A DNA stretch of 64,000 nt from Cryptomeria japonica (taxonomy: Eukaryota; Streptophyta; Pinopsida; Cupressales; Cupressaceae): positions 872,088,379-872,152,378 of the forward strand of contig NC_081409.1 of the NCBI RefSeq assembly GCF_030272615.1. Reading direction: 5' to 3'. Below, piece after piece: positions 22,669 through 33,892 of the stretch. The notes under the pieces were generated by a model, which saw only the letters and a list, made by a program, of their open reading frames with translations, searched no databases and had not been told where the DNA came from. The position numbers and the translations under genes are program-made. Each line of letters opens with the position of its first letter. Positions within the stretch are counted from its first letter, which is position 1.

Positions 22669-24328
22669 TGTAGCGTCATAAATTGTATGCACTTGCTAGG
22701 GTGGTACAATTTCACACCTAGTTTAGCACCCGCCTTGGTGCATTTTACATTTTGCATTGCATTTCTCCTTTAGCACTTAATTAATCAAATTAATTAGGTC
22801 TAAGGTCCTATTTCACCATTCTCCACATTATAAAATTGGGCCCTTTCGTTAAAGTGTGCCCTTTTCATTTTATTCCTCCAATACATCATTCAATCAAAAA
22901 CCCTAATTAAGTCCTATTTTGAACTTGGGGGCTTGGTTTTGGGGGTCAAAACATCTTGAAATCACCTGTAACTTCAGGATTCTCTCTAAAATCATCATAT
23001 CCGATGGCCCTGAAAATTTGGTGAAAAGTTGTCAAGACTGTGGCGCCCGGAGTGCACATGGTCCCGGACATTTTTCCTGAAATTTTAGGAGCACAATCCA
23101 ATCATAAAATAAAGCTTAACCCCAAGAAATTGGTGGGAGATTCAATCTCTAGGTCGGCCAAAAGACGAAATTATGACCTAGGGTTTCATACATAAGAGCT
23201 CTCTTTCTTCATTTGAAAGGATCTGATTTTTGGTTTTCAGGAACCTCATATGCAGCGAAAGAGAAGATCTTTGAAGACTTCAACAAAATTCAACATCCCT
23301 CTATCAAGCATTTATCAATTTCATTCATCCGTTTAGGGCTTGGAAGACATTGAAGAACAATAGGAGATTACCGACTGAAGATTGGCTTGTATCCCTCCCT
23401 TGGGGGTTGGGTATGATTTCATGTTGTTTTCATGTCTTTGCATAAGCTTCAATACATCACTTATTCATGCTTTAGATCACTTTGCATCTTGATTTAGAGC
23501 ATTTACATTATCATTTACAAGCAATTAGGGTTTACTTTCTAGGTTGCTCTAGTTTGCTTACTTGCATTTTAGGATCTTGCACACACACAAGGTCTGCACA
23601 CACAATACATTTTACAATACAACTTGGCTATTTGTGGAGGTGGAAATCACCGAAGTGGGGGTTTGACTAAGGAAAAACCCTATATAGCTGCCCATACCCT
23701 TTTCAGATATAAGTGCAAGTTTCAGGACTCGGATGACACCGCAGGTTGCAGATCCGAGAAAAGTAGACTAAGACCGACATTCCACACCAAGTTGCAGAGA
23801 AAAAGACCTGGACAGGGGTGTGGGGCACCCTGGTCCTACTAGGATAGGGGCACTGGGTACCCTGGTCCCTGGGACAGAGGCACTGGGCACCCTGGTTCTC
23901 CTGACAGACAACATTTCTGACAGTTTCCAGAGTGCAAGACAGCAGTTTCAGGTGCAGTTTCCGGCACAGTATCAGGATAGTGGCACCCGTGCCCCCATCC
24001 TGAACGTTTTCAATCAGATTTTGACTCTGGGTATGCATCTGCATTCTTATTTTGTCCTTGTGTTTACAGCTGTTCATTATTTAATCTCAATTCTGTAATC
24101 TTGTTATTAGTTCGTACATGCATTCTGGGATTAGGACTTGAACTTGTATCATTTTATCTTTCAATTACAACAAAGGAATAGAAATCCTAATAGGTAGCCC
24201 GTGGCTCTCTCTTTCACAAAAAGAAGTAGACAATTGTGTGATACCTCTAGGCTCTTTCGTATTCCGTAATGTGTGTCAAAAGGTAGGATTAGGGCATGTT
24301 AACCTAGTCTCACTTTTTCCCCTACACA
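22669..24328 (+). repeat. Outer gypsy element 5' LTR
   Basis: Begins TGTAGCGTCATAAATTG and ends CCCCTACACA, followed by the primer site. It contains one inverted-repeat module (23008-23091) and a later region (about 23815-23910) with several imperfect copies of a GGGGCACTGGGTACCCTGG-like unit. Confidence 0.95.
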
Positions 24329-24350
24329 TTTTGGTGAACCCGACGTGAAA
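24329..24350 (+). promoter_or_regulatory. Outer element primer-binding site
   Basis: TTTTGGTGAACCCGACGTGA directly follows the LTR, and its TGG matches a tRNA CCA end. The inner element has the same site with one change (CCCAACG for CCCGACG). I do not assign the tRNA. A short leader of 169 bases separates the LTR from the first ATG. Confidence 0.7.
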
Positions 24351-24497
24351 CTATCATTGCTTCTTCTTGCATTGCATTTGTTAGATCTAGATCTAGATTT
24401 AACATGTTTTCATTTCATTTTCATTAAAAAAGAAAAAAAAAGCAGAGTGTGTTTCTTTGCATTGTGTGTTTAAATTTTATGCAACCTTTATTTCAAA

Positions 24498-26123
24498 ATG
24501 TCAGATTTTTATTTGCAAGATGTTCATGTTTATGATGATTATTATGAGTATAGCCAAGATGAATTAGATGAAGCTTTAGATGAGGTTTTGAACCCTAAAG
24601 ATGCCAAACCTTCATTTTACCAAAAACTCATAAACCTTGTTACTATGCCATTTACGTGTGATGAGAAAGATAAATCGAATGGTTCCTCTCAAGGGTACAT
24701 TCCTATCAACTCTTCCACTAAATCTAGTAACATCGTTGTTTTCAACAATCCCCTCTATGAAGAGATATCTCCTTTTGAATCAAAAGATAAACCTTTTGAT
24801 AGCTATGATCATACTTTGTTGGATGATGCTCTTGATGACTTTGTGGCTTTATAGAAATCTTTAAACAAGAACAAGACTTCTAAATTGGTTAACATGATAA
24901 ACTTGAATGAGCATAATAAGCCTCTCTTTGAAGTCCAAGGTGCTTATCCTTCTCCCACCTTTCAAGTTCCTAAATCACCTCTCCTTACTGTCCAAGGAGG
25001 GTATGATCATGATTCCTTTCATACTCTAAATAAACCAATCATCACTGTGCAAGGAAGAAAACCTATAAGTCCTTATAGTTATGCCAAGAAATTAACTAGA
25101 GAGAGTTATCATGTGGTTGCCCATACTTATCACACCAGAAATAATAGGTAGCCTAATCCTCCTCCTATTATTCTAGTTTCTCTTCCTAATCCTCAACCAA
25201 TTCTTCCACAAGCTCCCCGTATTTCGCAAGTTATGGGTAAGGAATATGATCTCATAGAACAACTTAAAGCTACCCCTGCTAAGATATCCCTCTGGGATTT
25301 GATTCAAACTTCTTCCGCTCATCATGGAATGTTACAAGATGCCTTGAAAGATTTGAATGTTCCTCCACCGAATACATCTAGTAATATAGCATCTCTGGTT
25401 AACTCTATGATGAATCCTAAAGCTCAATTTGTGTTTACCCAAGATGAGTTGCCTACTAGTGAAATTCAACATCAATATGATCCCTTGATGATTGTGGTTA
25501 TCATGAAAGACACTGCTATAAGATGAACACTAGTAGATAATGACTCTGGCCTTAATGTGTGTAGCATTAATCTATTGCATAAAATGAATGTGGATACATC
25601 CCTCATTGAGCCTGACTCTCATCCCATTCGAGGCTTTGACAATGTGGCTAAAACTTCATTAGGTATTATCACCTTATCTCTCACAGTGGGACCTGTTACT
25701 TTGCCTACTCCTATCCATGTTATGTCAGGAAATTTAACATACAACTTGTTATTAGGGAGACCTTGGATTCACAGTATGCAAGCTGTCACCTCTACATTGC
25801 TTAGACAAGTTAAATTTATCTATAATAATAAGACATATACCTTGATAGGTGATACTAATTTCCAAGCTTGTTTACAAACATCTACTTCCAAGGGGGGTTC
25901 TTCTAAGTCGTCCTCGTCTAGTGATGACTCTTTAAACAAGATACCTATCGATGAATCCTCGCTCTCTGATGATCAAAATTCTTTGGAAGAGTCTGGAGCT
26001 CCTAAAGAAGATTCTTCTCGACTTGAAACTACACATAAGAAGGATTTTGATCTTGAGAAGGTTCTCACAGAAGACGATTAGGGATCTCTTGATTTCAATC
26101 CCACCTTTGTAGGTGAATATAAG
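24498..26123 (+). pseudogene. Outer element polyprotein, N-terminal part with protease
   Basis: One frame runs from ATG 24498 to the insertion point at 26123, and the same frame resumes at 33893. The first ~220 residues are acidic (DDYYEYSQDELDEALDEVL) with a repeated FEVQGAYP / LTVQGGYD / ITVQGRKP phrase, and no Gag core or zinc knuckle is visible. Next comes YDLIEQLKATPAKISLWDLI, typical of the Gag-protease linker of plant gypsy elements. The protease follows: TLVDNDSGLNVCSINLL (family form near D-N-G-S) and NLLLGRPWIH. Stops are TAG 24852, TAG 25149, TGA 25524 and TAG 26079, all of which fit C-to-T at CAG or CGA. The lack of Gag with no frameshift suggests a Pol-only design, or an old in-frame deletion. 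Confidence 0.8.
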
Positions 26124-27323
26124 TGTAGCGTCCTAAAATTGTGACACTTACAATTTCGACTGCATTTCGATCTTCACGATGGCGATGCAACACAGAACCT
26201 GAATGGAGACCTCGAAACTTGCTCATGGCATCAAAAACTGCATTTTTCCAGCACCCTGCCTGATCCCTCCTTGCACCCTGCTATCTCGGGAGGTGGGACC
26301 AAAGTGCCCAGTGCCCTGGTCCTTGGCCCTATTTTGGGCCCGATCTCCTATGGGGCTTCGGGTCTTTTTGTTTGCAAATTGGAAAATTATCTTTCCTTGT
26401 CGGCCCAAGGTCAGAAAAATCGGTCTTTTAACCCTAATTGACAAGTATATAAACTACATTTCCTCTCCCATTTTGGTAAGATGAAAAGAGACAGGAAAAG
26501 GCATGGAAACGATACTCAAACATTCAAAACATTCAAGCATTGAAGCATTCAAGCATTCCTTCAAGCAATTGATCATTCTAAGTCTCCATTCAAGGCTAAG
26601 TGTTGCATTCAAGACAAGGATTCAACCATTGAAGAGGAGATCACATACAACATACAACAACATATATGCCTTCGCATGTAAGAATACAAACATTCTTACA
26701 ACAAGGTACTAGTACTTGTTTTACAATCATTTACATTTACAGCATTTCTCATTTCTTGGTTAATTCCAAAACCAAGGTTTGACCTAAGGGCAAACCCCTA
26801 ATCCCTAACCCCCCAATTGTCTTCGCTTTTCTGTGTGTAGGTTGCAGGTACGTGGCTGAAATTGAAGATCTGGAATCCTTGTGCAAAGACGAACAGATCC
26901 CCCTTCGTTTTGCGGATTTTTTGGAGGACCGTGTGCACGTCGGGCACCATCGCCCTGTCAACTTTTGCTCAAATTTGTAGGATAGCACCATCTCGACATT
27001 TTACTGCTAATTCCAGGTCCGTAGCTTCATCCTATATCCCTATCTCTATTTATAAGCGAATCTTTCTTACTTTTCATGCATTCCTAGCTTAATCCTTCTA
27101 TCTACATTCTTTACAAAAGGGGGTAGCCTTGCTGTCTTAACCCTTGAAACTCATTTAGAATCCAATCTTGCATTGCGTGGGATTGGATCTTGTGGGTTTC
27201 AACCCCTCTTTTGAATGTAAAGTCTCCCCTAAGTGAAAACCGACAATCCTAAGTGACCTCCCCTTTCCCCTTTGGAGTGGTGGAGGGAACACTTAGGGTT
27301 CGCTCGCGATTTTCCGCTTTACA
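26124..27323 (+). repeat. Inner element 5' LTR (1200 bases)
   Basis: Begins TGTAGCGTCCTAAAATTG and ends CGCTTTACA before the primer site (TTTTGGTGAACCCAACGTGA). It carries an inverted-repeat module at about 26923-26982 and CATTCAAGCATTCAAGCATT-like short repeats at about 26520-26570. Confidence 0.95.
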
Positions 27324-28503
27324 TTTTGGTGAACCCAACGTGAACATCCTTTCTGATTATTCATGATTAGATCTGAAAATTTGCTTCCTTAATTACATTT
27401 CCATGTTTGATCTTTTGCAAATTTTAGAGGTTGATTGCATAAAAACCCTAAATTTTCTTTTTAGTAATTAAGCTTGCAAAATGTCTAATTGTTAATGCTT
27501 GTTTTAGATCTACCCTTCTATTGCAAATTATCAATTCATATTTGTTCTTTAATTCTGAAAATTAAGTGGTTAAGTGTCAAAACCCTAATTTTTGAAACCC
27601 TCTTGATTCAACCTTTGTCCGACAATTTCACTGATCAAAACATCTCCAAATCAGCTATAACTTTGGATTCCACAATAAAATCATAATATCTTTCATCCCT
27701 GAAAATTTGGAAAAAAGTTGCGAGGACCGTGTGCACTTCGAGTACCATCGTCCCTGACATTTTTTCCAAAATTTCGGGAGCTAGATCTTATTGTATTTTT
27801 TTGCTAAAATCCAGAATTTTGGCTGATTTTATCAATTCTAACACTTTCAAAATTAAAGTCAAAGTTGGTCTTGTGATTGCTTGGATTAAGGCTCCTAATC
27901 ATTCAAAAATTGTTGAAATTGAAATTTTGTGGCAAAATTGTGTTCTTACTGTCCTAAATCTGAAAAGTGTGTTAGCATTCATTCAAAATTTCAGTGCTTT
28001 ATTCAAATTCTTGCAATTTGTGACTTTTGAAATTAAGTGCTTAATTACAACAACTTTGATTTCCGCTTTCAAAATTGAATTTTGCATGAAATTGAGTCAA
28101 CTTTTAAATTTCAAAACTTGCATTGCTTTTAGTATTCCCTCTAAAATCATAAAATTCAAAATTTCAGTTTCCCTCTCTTTTTCAAAATTCAAATTTTGCA
28201 TTTTTCAACAATCTTGGTAGGGTTCAATTTTGAGATTGCAACTTTAATTTGGCCTATCTACAGTTCGTAAAATCACTCAATTTTTTTCAGATTAACTTTA
28301 AAATCATCATAACTTTCATCCCTGCAAATTTTGAAAAAAGTTGCGAGGACCGTGTGCACTCCGAGCGCCACGGTCCCTGACATTTTTTCCAAAATTTCGA
28401 GAGATTGTCGTGATTGCATTTAACAGCTTAAATCTAGGAGATTGGCTTATTTTACTGAAATTCGCTACCTCTAAATTCAAAATCTTCTCTCCCTCTCTAG
28501 TGC
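27324..28503 (+). other. Inner element long leader with two inverted-repeat modules
   Basis: The leader has 1180 bases, against 169 in the outer element. It holds two ~83-base imperfect inverted repeats at 27697-27780 and 28320-28402. Both have left arms close to GAAAATTTGGAAAAAAGTTG and right arms close to GACATTTTTTCCAAAATTTC. Open frames at 27489-28220 are AT-rich with no motif and I do not call them genes. A packaging or dimerisation role is possible but is inference only. Confidence 0.7.
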
Positions 28504-31500
28504 ATGAGTTTTACAACAATAAGCCCTACTTACACTATTCCCGTTAGACGAAGCCTTAGAATTAAGTCTTTCCAAGGTTTAATTACTGAGGAGATGGAAC
28601 CTAATTTGAATAGCCTTTTTAACGAGGACATAGGTAATTCCTCTAATCCTCCTAATGATGAAGAAGCTCTCCATGAGGTTTCTATAGAACAACTTTCGAA
28701 ATTGGATAACCAATTTGACAATTTTCGACAATGGATGTCTCAAGAATACCCCGATAGTCAAGCTCTTCCTTTAATTGAGGGTCTAAAACATATGCTTCAA
28801 ATTGAAAAGAATGGAATTGATATTTTGCATGGTATTGCACACATTGTGGATTCAAATGTGATGCCTATGAAGAGTTGTGCTAAAAATTTGGGTTATACAC
28901 AACCTCCCACTCAAGTCAATCATTCTATTCCTTTGACAACTTCTATTGCTAGCATACCTACTTTTACATCAAACATAATGGCTACTTCTATACAAGACAT
29001 TCTGCCTATGATCACCAGTCATGGGGGCAATCCTTCCTCTTCAATTAACCCTCTTCCTTCATTCAATCCGACTTCTTCATTCATTCCTTCAATGAGTGTT
29101 CATATTACATCTCCACAAATGAACATGATGAAAGGGGGCAATTCATTTAACCATTTCATTCCTCCTTGTAGTGTTCCTCCTTTCCAATCCTCTCCTATGA
29201 CTAACTATCATAGTGTCCCGCCACCTTACTCTTTACCTTCTTTCAATAACATAACACCTCCATCTCAATCTTGCACAAACTGTCTCTTCTTTACAGCAAC
29301 AAATTGCCTCTATGAATCAATCTAAGTTTAGTGTGCCCACATTTGATGTTGCGAGCCCACTTTCTCTTGACATTGTTTGAGCTATCCCTCCTAAACATGT
29401 TGAAATCCCGCATTTGGAGCTTTATAATGGTAAAGGAGATCCTCTAACACATGTTAAGACTTTTCAAACAATATGTACCAATTTTGCTTATGACCAAAGG
29501 TTGCTTGCAAAACTGTTTACTAGAACATTAAGAGACAAAGCCCTACAATGGTATTGCTCATTGCCTTCTTATTCTATTACTTCTTTCAAACAACTTGCAA
29601 ATGCTTTTATTCAACAATTTCAAAACAATATAAGTCCTAAAGTTACTTTGATTGATTTAATGCATTGTAAACAAGGTGTTAAAGAAAAAGTGACTAATTT
29701 CATTGGTAGATATAAGCATTTGTATGCTCAAATTTCTTTTCCAGTGCCTGACAATGATATTCAAAGAATCTTTATTTCTAATTTACAAAAAGATATTGGA
29801 GATAAACTTATGTTTTCTGAGTTTACTTCTTTCCAACAGTTGTGTGCAACTCTTCACAATTATCAACTGACTGTGAGTCAAATGGAACAATCACATCCTA
29901 TGGCTCTGAGTGATAAGGGTGATAGCAGTCAACAACCATTTGGAAAGTTTAAACCGAACAGAGATTCCATCAAATTCAATGAAAACATCATCAACAACAA
30001 TGTGAATGCAGCATCAGGTGTGCCTCCTATTTCTAAATTTTTCAAAAAAGAAAGAAAGTATACTCCTTTGAATGAATCATTGCATAGTATTATGAATAAG
30101 CTATTGGAACAAAATGTGCTTACTCTTCCTCCTATAAGGCAAATAGATCCTGCAAAGATTAATTCACCCTATTTTGATAACAAATCTTTTTGTCAATTTC
30201 ATCGTCAACCTGGGCATGATACTGAAAAATGTTTTGCTTTAAAGGGTAAAATTCAAGATTTGATTGATAATAATACTATCTCTGTTTCTGGAGTGAATGA
30301 TAAAGGCAACACATCTATAGCTCCTCCTAACCAAAATCTTCAGATTTTTACTGATCCATTACCTTCTCATACCTCTAATGCGATTGAGGCTAATGATTCC
30401 TCTTTCTCATCTGATGGTCTTGTGTCTATGACTCCGAATGTGATTAACTTTGTAGAGCAGCAAGAAAACCCTAAAGAACCTTCCATAACATTTGATTCTA
30501 GTGAAACTAGCAGGGCACCTGATGGTCCTTTATACATAGTTGCAAAAGTCAAGAATACACCTTGCCATGGAGTGCTTATTGATCCTTCGTGCATGGTTAA
30601 TATTATTACTAAAGAATTTCTTTTTACTTTGCAATTGAATCAAGTGATCTATGACAAAACAGATGTGATTGTGAAGTTATTTGATGCATTTTCTTCTCCT
30701 GCAATTGGTTCTATTACATTACCTATTGAGGTCCATAACAAATCCCTTGATGTGAACTTTGCTATTATTCCTTCATCCGAACAATTTCGTGTGAAGCTTG
30801 GCTATCCTTGGCTATCTTCCATGAAAGCTATTGCTTCTCCTATTCATAAGTGTTTGAAATTTCCCCATAATGGTGAAGTTGTTACTGTCAATCATAGTCT
30901 CTTTAAACCAGCTGAAAGAACTTCTAGTGTTCCTATTGATTATTTTTGGCCTAAACAATTCCAATCTCTTCCACCACGAAGTGATCATCTTTTCAAATCT
31001 TATCAAAAGTGGAAAACAGATATGATCCTATCTCTAAGTGAACCTAGAACACCCAAACTTGATATTCCTATCGTTCTTGAGAAGGAAGTTCTTCCTTTGA
31101 AAGATAAAACTAATGTCTTTTCTCAAGAAGATTCCCAACCCATTCCTATGGATGTGACTATGTCTATGCCTAATAAACTTTCTAAAAGTAGACCTATACC
31201 TCCTCGTCATGATGGACTTGGTCTCCTTCCTAAACCAAATATTCCTCCTTTATATGGAGCAGTTCCTCCTCCTTCTTTTATAGAGAGAAGAGACCTTCCT
31301 CTTCTCCTATTATCCAGCCTAAGAGACCACAACCTAAACACCCAAGTGATAAGGATGAGAACATTCCTCCTCCTCAATCTTCTCCACTTCCTACTAAGAC
31401 TAGACGAAACTGTTTTGCACGTGAATGCCGACGAAAGCATCATCTTAGAGCTCAGGCAGCTACTTCTCAAACTCTACAATCTAAAAAAACACCTTCAACA

Positions 31501-31881
31501 AGCATTATTCCATTTTCTCCAAAATCTCCTAAACATAAGATGCATGATGGTCTTGATCCTGTGTGAGTTAAAGATCCTATTTTTATAAATCTTGATGATG
31601 ATATAGATGAAAATGTTATTCATGATGAAAATGTTACTTCTCTTGCTTCTGATAGTGAATATGAACTTGTTGATATTGATAACCATTTATCTAACAAATT
31701 TTCTAAAGCACTTATCCTAGCTCCTAGACAAGAACAACGTGGCTTGGAACATGAACATAGCCCTTGTTTGGATCTTGTGATAGCTCCATCTGCTGTGTTG
31801 GATGTTCCTCCTCTAGCGTGTTCCCTGCCTTCCCGAAACATTGATCAGCAAGATCAGGGGGTAGATGACATGCTAGACTAG
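28504..31881 (+). pseudogene. Inner element Gag with protease-like domain
   Basis: The ORF starts at ATG 28504 with a Ser/Pro/Asn-rich N-terminal region (about 260 residues) and shifts frame near 29285. It then carries the retrotransposon Gag core: LELYNGKGDPLTHVKTF, DKALQWYCSLPSYSITSFKQ and VTNFIGRYKHLYAQI. A zinc-knuckle-like CQFHRQPGHDTEKCFALKGK follows. Next is an aspartic-protease-like fold in which the catalytic triplet is replaced (GVLIDPSCMVNIITKEF), with VKLGYPWLSSMKAI at its end. After another frameshift near 31285 an acidic tail (LDDDIDENVIHDENV) runs to TAG 31879. TGA stops at 29378 and 31564 fit CGA. No polymerase follows. The altered protease site suggests it is not catalytic, so processing would need a partner enzyme. 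Confidence 0.85.
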
Positions 31882-32625
31882 TTTCATTAGCATAGCAGAC
31901 TCTCTCCTCCTCTCTTGTGTTACTTCTTCTATGTGTTATTCTCATTCTTCTATTTGTTGTCCTTAGTGTTGTCTACTTGAGGACGATGCAAAGCATTGCG
32001 ACCTCTTTTGGTCTCTCTCATGTTGACTCAAAAGACACATGTGTTCCCTTCTTCTAAGTGACCTTCCTTGATTGGGGAATGAAGAAAAATTATGCATACA
32101 TACATATGATATACATGAATTATCATACAGCATACTGACCCCGAGGAAAGCGAAGTCACCTCGTGCTTTGTGTTTTGTATCTATTATCCTTGGGTTTATC
32201 TCACACTTGGGGGGTAAATCTTTGTGATAACATGCTCCTTTCCCTTTTCATTTCTTATGTGTATCACTACCTTAAAGCAATCACCCCCGATGAGGCATGT
32301 GCGATCGCTTTAACATAGGGGGGCATACACCCCATCTATCCCTTCAGGATACTTGAAAATTTCTTAACGAACTTAGCTTTGCCTTGAAAATTTTTGGTAT
32401 TTTTCTTGCATGACTCATAGTGAGGGAACCTTACTACTGACAGTAATGGTTCTCCCTCATGATCTTCCCTTTTACTCTGTCAATTGAAGTCGTAAGATCC
32501 TTAGTCCACTGGGGGCTTGGTGTGTCTTGCCTCCTTGACGTGGTGAAAGTCTTTCAATGTTGTTTCCTTGTACTTTACCGGAAGTATGAGCGTATGCTTA
32601 TACTCCCGCTAAAGTGGGGGCTAAA
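31882..32625 (+). other. Inner element 3' noncoding region and polypurine tract
   Basis: No ORF was seen. The stretch is CT-rich, with phrases such as CCCCGAGGAAAGCGAAG. It ends with the purine tract AAAGTGGGGGCTAAA (32611-32625), identical to the outer element's tract at 41568-41582. Both therefore present the same plus-strand primer. Confidence 0.75.
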
Positions 32626-33887
32626 TGTAGCGTCCTAAAATTGTGACACTTGCAATTTTGACTACATTTTGGTCTTCACGATGGCGACGCAACACGGAAC
32701 CTGAATGGAGACCCCGAAACTTGCTCATGGCATCAAAAACTGTATTTTTCCAGCACCCTGCCTGATCCCTCCTTGCACCCTGTTGTCCCGGGAGGTGGGA
32801 CCAGAGCGCCCAGCACCCTGGTCCTTCAGGACCAGGGCGCCCAGTGCCCTGGTCCCCCAGGACCATGGCGTCCAGCACCCTAGTCCCTGGCCCTATTTTG
32901 GGCCTGGTCTCCTATGGGGCTTCGGGTCTTTTTGTTTGCAAATTGGAAAATTATCTTTCCTTGTCGGCCCAAGGTTAGAAAAATCAGTCTTTTAACCCTA
33001 ATTGACAAGTATATACACTACATTTCCTCTCCCATTTTGGTAAGATGAAAAGAGATAGGAAAAGGCATGGAAACAATACTCAAACATTCAAAACATTCAA
33101 GCATTCAAGCATTCAAGCATTCCTTCAAGCAATTGATCATTCTAAGTCTCCATTCAAGGCTAAGTGTTGCATTCAAGACAAGGATTCAACCATTGAAGAG
33201 GAGATCACATACAACATACAACAACATCTATGCCTTCGCATGTAAGAATACAAACATTCTTACAACAAGGTACTAGTACTTGTTTTACAATCATTTACAT
33301 TTACAGCATTTCTCATTTCTTAGTTAATTCCAAAATTGGGGTTTGACCTAAGGGCAAACCCCTAATCCCTAACCCCCCAATCATCTTCGCTTTTCTATGT
33401 GTAGGTTGTAGGTACGCGACTGAAATTGAAGATCTGGAATCCTTGTGCAGAGACGAACAGATCCCCCTTCATTTCGCGGATTTTTCGGAGGACCGTGTGC
33501 ACGCCGGGCGCCATCGTCCCGTCAACTTTTGCTCAAATTTGTAGGACAGTGCCGTCTCAACATTTTACTACTAATTCCAGGTCCGCAACTTCATCCTATA
33601 TCCCTATCTCTGTTTATAAGTGAATCTTTCTTACTTTTCATGCATTCCTAACTTAATCCTTCTATCTACATTCTTTACAAAAGGGGGTAGCCTTGCTATC
33701 TTAACCCTTGAAACTCATTTAGAATCCAATCTTGCATTGCGTGGGATTGGATCTTGTGGGTTTCAACCCCTCTTTTGAATGTAAAGTCTCCCCTAAGTGA
33801 AAACCGACAATCCTAAGTGACCTCCCCTTTCCCCTTTGGAGTGGTGGAGGGAACACTTAGGGTTCGCTCGCGATTTTCTGCTTTACA
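32626..33887 (+). repeat. Inner element 3' LTR (1262 bases)
   Basis: Closely similar to the 5' LTR but 62 bases longer. The extra length lies at about 32810-32880, where a ~31-base unit with self-complementary ends (GGACCAGGGC ... GCCCTGGTCC) is present in additional copies. The inverted-repeat module is at 33481-33545. Confidence 0.95.
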
Positions 33888-33892
33888 ATAAG

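Larger units (their letters stand above)
26119..33892 (+). mobile_element. Inner Gag-only gypsy-type element with TSD ATAAG
   Basis: The element spans 26124-33887, with ATAAG duplications at 26119-26123 and 33888-33892. LTRs are 1200 bases (5') and 1262 bases (3'). The internal region has a 1.18-kb leader, a Gag plus protease-like ORF (28504-31881) and about 0.74 kb of noncoding sequence before the PPT. There is no RT, RNase H or integrase, so the element is non-autonomous. It is inserted between two codons of the outer element's polyprotein, which reads through in frame when the insert and one duplication are removed. Confidence 0.93.

Noticed and set aside
27489-28220. Two open frames in the inner element's leader
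   Set aside because: AT-rich, Phe/Ile/Lys-biased, no motif, and they overlap the inverted-repeat module.
30367-32878. Minus-strand open frames opposite the inner element's Gag and LTR
   Set aside because: They are complements of the Gag frame or cross the LTR boundary; no family motif.
33836-33892. Pol ORF appearing to start inside the inner element's 3' LTR
   Set aside because: The first 19 codons are LTR sequence plus the target duplication. The true frame comes from 26123 in the outer element.
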